Of a stretch of DNA of 64,000 nt, positions 60,066-64,000 are shown piece after piece. The notes beneath the pieces are model-generated. The model was given only the letters and a program-made list of their open reading frames with translations, was not told the DNA's origin and ran no database searches. Position 1 is the first letter of the stretch; each line of letters starts with the position of its first letter. The DNA comes from Microthyrium microscopicum (lineage: Eukaryota; Ascomycota; Dothideomycetes; Microthyriales; Microthyriaceae), in NCBI GenBank assembly GCA_010405405.1, contig MU004230.1, forward strand, positions 3,707,119-3,771,118, given 5' to 3'. The position numbers and the translations under genes were made by a program.

Positions 60066-62339
60066 CTACTTCCTCCCAAAAGAGCCAAACAAATCCCCCC
60101 TCCGCACCCCAAACCTCTCCTCCAAAAACTTCAACACCTGATCATCCGGCTCCTCCGCCGTACCCGGCAACCCCATAACCTTCAACCCTTGCAAACTCTT
60201 CGCCCGTGATAACGCTACGTATGCCTGTCCAGCCTCAAAGCTCTTGCTCAAATTCACCACCACTCGACTCAACGTCATACCTTGGCTCTTATGTATGCTC
60301 ATCGCCCACGCTGGGAGCAGCGGGATCTGCGTACGCCAGATGAGGGATGGTGGAGTGCGTGAATCGCCGAGGAGCTCGGTGATGGAGCATTCGGCGGTTA
60401 TGACGCGCTCGGTGCCGTTTTGGAAGCGGACGACGGGCCATTTGCGTTTGGCGGGGAGGCGGGTGTGGGCGAATTCACGGGTGGAGGATGCTTGGAGGTC
60501 GGCGTGGGTGCCGAATTTTTCGGTGGTGAAGCGGAGGCGTTCGGGGGTGGGTTTGGTGGGTTTGATTGTTGGTGGTGGTGGTGGTGGTGGTTTGGGCTGG
60601 GCAAGTGCTAGGGGTGGGTCGAAGAAGAATGATGGATCTGTGTCGTGAGAGACGTGAGAGTCTGGTGCATTGATGGCGGAGGCGGTGAGGGCGGCGGCGG
60701 CTGCTGCTGGATTCAGGCCAGCTGCTGGATTGAACGATGCTGTTGGTTGAAGTTGATGTGGTGGAGGTGGTGCTGGCAAAGGCTCAAAAGCGTCTTCCCA
60801 ACGCATGATTTTGCCTTGGCTGCCGTTGATGAGACCTTCAGCGACACTGATGTTGACAAGCAGAATGACGAGAGCGCCTGTCTTTAATGAGAGTTCGGCC
60901 TCGAAACGGTGGTCTTTGAAGCATGTGAGAAAGCCGCTTTGATCTCGATATGTCTTGGATTGCAGTTCTCTCACATGTTCGTCCTACTCGGCCTTAGCTA
61001 GATGCTCATAGGGGACTCTAGAGGGATGAGGAAGTGCATATGCTTTCTTAGCCGCTGTGTTGAAGCAGAGCCAAGTCCAACATCATATCTCACCACCCTC
61101 GAAAGAACATACCTGAATCCTAAGTCCATCAATCGCCTTGAAGTCCTGCCTCAAACTCCCCAACCGATTAAACTCAAACTCATTCCGCTCCTTAACCTCC
61201 TTCCTTGTAGCAAAAAGCTGCACCGCCCCAAAAGTCTCACACTCATGATCCAACAACAACGCCCTCTCCTTATTCGTAAACGGCACGCCCATCCTACACT
61301 TCTCCAGCAACCCAATAAAGGTCGGATCACTCTGTCTATGAATCGTCTTCAAATTTATACACTTGAAATTCGCCTCCTTCCAACAATCCGCCTGAAACGC
61401 CCACTTATCCTCATCGTAAAACTCGCCATGCTCTTTGCACTCATACACTCTTCCAGGCACTTTCTGGATCGTCGCCTTGCCACAGTCTTTACAATGCTGG
61501 AATGGCTTCACTGGCGGCAACTGGAAGAAATCGCCTAGAAACACACATTGTACGCCACCGAATGGAGTATCGGCCGCATCGCGATATGCATAGCCACGAC
61601 CTGCTTTCATCATCTCACTGACTCTTTCTAGTAGATGATTTTCTACCATACTGATCTCGTCAATGACTAATACATCCGTCTCCCTAAATCTCTTGCTAAT
61701 AACCTTGCCATGCGCGCGCACTCTCAGCTCTTGCAGCGGCAACTTGAGCGAATCTGGCGTAATCCCTGCGTATGCGTGCAACGTTTGTCCGCCAATGTCA
61801 ACAGCTGCGCGGCCCGTGGGCGCAACGATGCGAACATTGAGTTGGCGATCGCGTAGCTCGGCGACGGCAGCTTTCAGAACGGTAGACTTGCCGCAGCCTG
61901 CAGAGCCAGTGAAGAAGACGTTGTCACCGCGGAGGATCGTGTCGACGAGGTCGCGCTGTTCAGCGCAGAGCGTTGGAGGAGGATCGGGGATGGGCGCGCG
62001 GGGCTGTTGGTTGGCGGAGATGGATGTTGGGATCCCGGTGGGGAGGGGCGGGTCGTCTGGTATGTGGATGACATCTTGAGTGTCGGCGATGGTGGAGAGG
62101 GAGATGTATTCAGCGGGCGCAGCGGAGGCGAGCGATGTTATCGAGGTGCGTGAGGCTGGATTGCTGTGGATTTGTGGTTTGGGTTGCGGAGATTGGTCGA
62201 TGAGGTTCTTGGTCTGATTTTCTTGGTCGGGAGTGGGCTCTTGCTTGGTGATGGCGGTGGTGTTGATGCGTTTTGGAGGAGGTGGAGGAGAGCTTGTGAG
62301 GTCGATGACTTCGATGTCATCTCTGGCGCGTTTCGACAT
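60066..62339 (-). CDS. PIF1-type ATP-dependent DNA helicase
   Basis: Two exons, 62339-61113 and 60983-60066, separated by a 129-nt intron, give 714 residues. The helicase core starts near residue 122. Walker A is GSAGCGKST (145-153), the Walker B block is VLVIDEISMVE (DEIS at 227-230), and GDFFQLPPV (269-277) is the next motif. The C-terminal half has AWAMSIHKSQGMTLSRVVV and QAYVALSRAKSLQGLKV, the PIF1/RecD signatures. An insertion at 283-304 carries C-x2-C and C-x2-H pairs, a possible zinc ribbon. A Pro/Ala-rich insertion splits the second RecA domain. The N-terminus (residues 9-16, EVIDLTSS) matches a SUMO-interacting motif. It should unwind DNA at replication barriers, G-quadruplexes or telomeres in nucleus or mitochondrion. 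It differs from a Helitron helicase in lacking a Rep domain. Confidence 0.92.
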
Positions 62340-63229
62340 ATTTTCTGTGCTCTTTGCGAGTAGAGATCGAGTCTTTTATTGTCCTGTGGAAGGGACGTGT
62401 GGGTGCTATTTTTGGAGTTGATAAAGCTATGTGTGGTGGTGACAATTCTCCGAGTAAAGGAGAACGCGTCGTTAAGACGCGTAGCGCCACCAAACGTTGT
62501 GGGGTAAGAATTTCAGCCTTATAGCAACGCCATTCATACATTATTTTCCGCACCTCATCCAAGACGTGAATATTACATGAAATAGAGCGAAAATAGATCA
62601 ATTCGTTGCAGAGTTCAAGCTAAAAGACATCATCATCAACAAGCGTACAGTAACGGGCAATTTTCACATCACTAAACTCATAGACGATAACTTTGTCAGA
62701 CTTGATGAATTGATTCAAACTACACGTACAAGAACAAGTCTATAACGACCTGTTTCTGCCCATCCAGCGCCAACCCACTGTATACGTAAGACACGAGCTG
62801 CACCAGCAAGAAAATCATGTCCGACATGCACATGAAAAGCAATAGTAGCAAAATACACATTTCCCAATACGCGCTTCATCCCCGCCATACCCCGAGCTAA
62901 GCAGTAGTGCCTAGCGATAGTCGTCTAGGATGAAACGCAGGTATCCGAACAAATGAAAAGAAGACAACAGGCAAGTATAAACAGCCCCCAAGGCGTAGAG
63001 CGCCTCAAAGTTTTCGTCACCGTGCTGAAGCCAATGGGATGTTTCGCAATGACAGAAAGGATGAGAAAATATTTGTGCTGTTTTCGGAAGGTTTTGCGCA
63101 AGACATCCAAAGCTATCGTTGCAAGTCATGGGTCTCATGAGTCAAATCAAAAGGGTAGAAAAGAGTGGTCAGCAGTCAGGGGGGCTTGCTGCAGCACTCT
63201 GTTGGTACAATTGAATCGCAGGCGTTGCT
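62340..63229. other. Intergenic upstream of the PIF1 helicase
   Basis: About 890 bp with the helicase promoter on the left and the 3' flank of the edge gene on the right. Apart from the paired ACGCGT boxes listed separately, no feature was seen. Confidence 0.5.
62464..62482. promoter_or_regulatory. Paired MluI cell-cycle boxes (ACGCGT) in a 7-bp inverted repeat
   Basis: ACGCGT occurs at 62464-62469 and again at 62477-62482, as the arms ACGCGTC and GACGCGT around GTTAA, 125-143 bp upstream of the helicase start. ACGCGT is the site of the MBF (Mbp1/Swi6) G1/S activator in fungi, which drives DNA replication and repair genes. The match to a helicase gene makes it likely functional. Confidence 0.55.
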
Positions 63230-64000
63230 CTAGAACTCCCAGAAGCGGCCACCCTGATCAGTCTCTTTTGGCTTTTCCACTCGTCGCGGTGCTGGAGGCT
63301 CAGCAGGCTTGACATCGTCAAATTCCCAGATTGGCTGTGCGCCTTTGCGGCCGCCCATGCCGTCTCCGCCCGTCTTGATGCGGTACTGGTTCTCTTTTCG
63401 TGAGTCAGAGTTTGGGCTCTGGTCGTACATGTTCCAGTTGGGACCCATGCCTTTGACTACACGGGCGCGGTTAGGCTCGACGGGAGCGGTGGTGCGTGCT
63501 GGTAGTGGGGAGTTGTCGGCCATCTCAAAGTGGTGGCCAAAGTCCTTGTTGCGATGATCGAGATCGACATTGGTCACAGTGCGTAGAGGCTGCTTCTTGG
63601 TAGCAGTTGTTGGATCTTCCTCCTCTGTAACTGAGTTGCCCTGGGACACAGTGAGAGCGTCGTTGTGCTTGGATGATGGACGTTTTGGCTCTGGGGTGGC
63701 TTCGTCGGTGATGGAGAAATGGGCATGAGAATCTGGGCGTTCATGATGGACAACTGGACGTTGAACAGGTGACACATCAGCGCCCTCATCATCGCTCCAT
63801 GTCATGGTGCGTTGAGCATGAGGTTGGATCTTGGATGGGGCTTTGGCAGGAGTAGTAAAGTCTTCGAACCCCCATTGTGATGCGTGCTTTGGACGTGGCT
63901 GAACCTTGACCTCTGCAGCAGCCTCGCCGTCACCGAATTCAAAGTGATTATACTTTCTCGGGTTCGCGTTGGTCTTCACAGGAGATTTGGCAGCTTCTTC
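63230..64000 (-). CDS. Disordered protein of unknown function, cut by the window edge
   Basis: The frame is open from the right edge of the window down to a stop at 63230, about 257 residues, with the N-terminus missing. Composition is low in hydrophobics and rich in Pro, Glu, Lys and Asn. Short aromatic-acidic motifs recur: NHFEFGDG, QWGFEDFTTP, HAHFSITDEA, GHHFEMADNS, PIWEFDDV and a final GGRFWEF. The spacing suggests repeated short binding motifs in a disordered chain. No catalytic domain is seen. Function unknown. Confidence 0.75.
   Translation of the reverse strand, partial: EEAAKSPVKTNANPRKYNHFEFGDGEAAAEVKVQPRPKHASQWGFEDFTTPAKAPSKIQPHAQRTMTWSDDEGADVSPVQRPVVHHERPDSHAHFSITDEATPEPKRPSSKHNDALTVSQGNSVTEEEDPTTATKKQPLRTVTNVDLDHRNKDFGHHFEMADNSPLPARTTAPVEPNRARVVKGMGPNWNMYDQSPNSDSRKENQYRIKTGGDGMGGRKGAQPIWEFDDVKPAEPPAPRRVEKPKETDQGGRFWEF

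Noticed and set aside
60066-62339. Helitron transposon helicase
   Set aside because: Helicase motifs are PIF1-like, but no Rep/HUH domain or Helitron ends are present, the promoter has cell-cycle boxes and the gene is intact and not RIP-mutated.
1-64000. CRISPR arrays, rRNA operons, origins or prokaryotic elements
   Set aside because: No regularly spaced repeats with unique spacers, no rRNA-like conserved stretches, and all genes are eukaryotic.

Overview
The window is nuclear DNA of a filamentous ascomycete (Pezizomycotina). The genes carry many short GT-AG introns of about 45-65 nt. The gene families are typical of this group: an NR-PKS, Zn2Cys6 factor, asco-laccase, HET protein, Sct1-type acyltransferase and mitochondrial uS14m. 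The left end is an AT-rich block that looks mutated by RIP. I cannot fix the class or genus from sequence alone.

Layout. (1) 1 to about 11,290: AT-rich DNA with almost no CpA or TpG and no credible gene. It has short tandem repeats near both ends (1321-1420 and about 10,505-10,740) and a GC-richer inverted repeat at its right border (11,312-11,432). It is best read as one or more dead transposons. (2) 12.9-41.4 kb: a secondary-metabolite cluster. In order: 2-oxoglutarate/Fe(II) oxygenase (-), SnoaL-like 'pathogen-related' protein (-), Abr1-like multicopper oxidase (+), Zn2Cys6 regulator (-), salicylate-hydroxylase-like FAD monooxygenase (+), true asco-laccase (-), HBN1-like nitroreductase (-), DHA1 MFS pump (+), ten-exon SAT-KS-MAT-PT-ACP-ACP-TE polyketide synthase (-), and a 14-TM-type MFS pump (+). 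(3) 41.9-64 kb: mostly ordinary genes. They are a small unknown protein, a SPOUT RNA methyltransferase, a small unknown ORF, a candidate divergent UFL1 (UFM1 ligase), uS14m, an Arb2-domain protein, Sct1-type GPAT, a CBM48 protein with a C-terminal membrane segment, a HET-domain protein, a small membrane/coiled-coil protein, a PIF1-type helicase and a truncated disordered protein at the right edge.

How the cluster may work (inference). The PKS would make and release an aromatic acid. The FAD monooxygenase resembles enzymes that hydroxylate aromatic acids with loss of CO2. The two multicopper oxidases could oxidise and couple the resulting phenols or quinones, the nitroreductase could recycle quinones, the MFS proteins would export product, and the Zn2Cys6 protein would switch the set on. 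PKS + FAD hydroxylase + laccase + MFS + regulator is the core set of the oosporein cluster, but here there are extra enzymes (second oxidase, nitroreductase, SnoaL-like protein, 2OG oxygenase), so the product may be a different phenol/quinone.

Gene models were built by reading splice sites by eye and checking that the frame is preserved. Coordinates given are CDS, start codon to stop codon, without UTRs.
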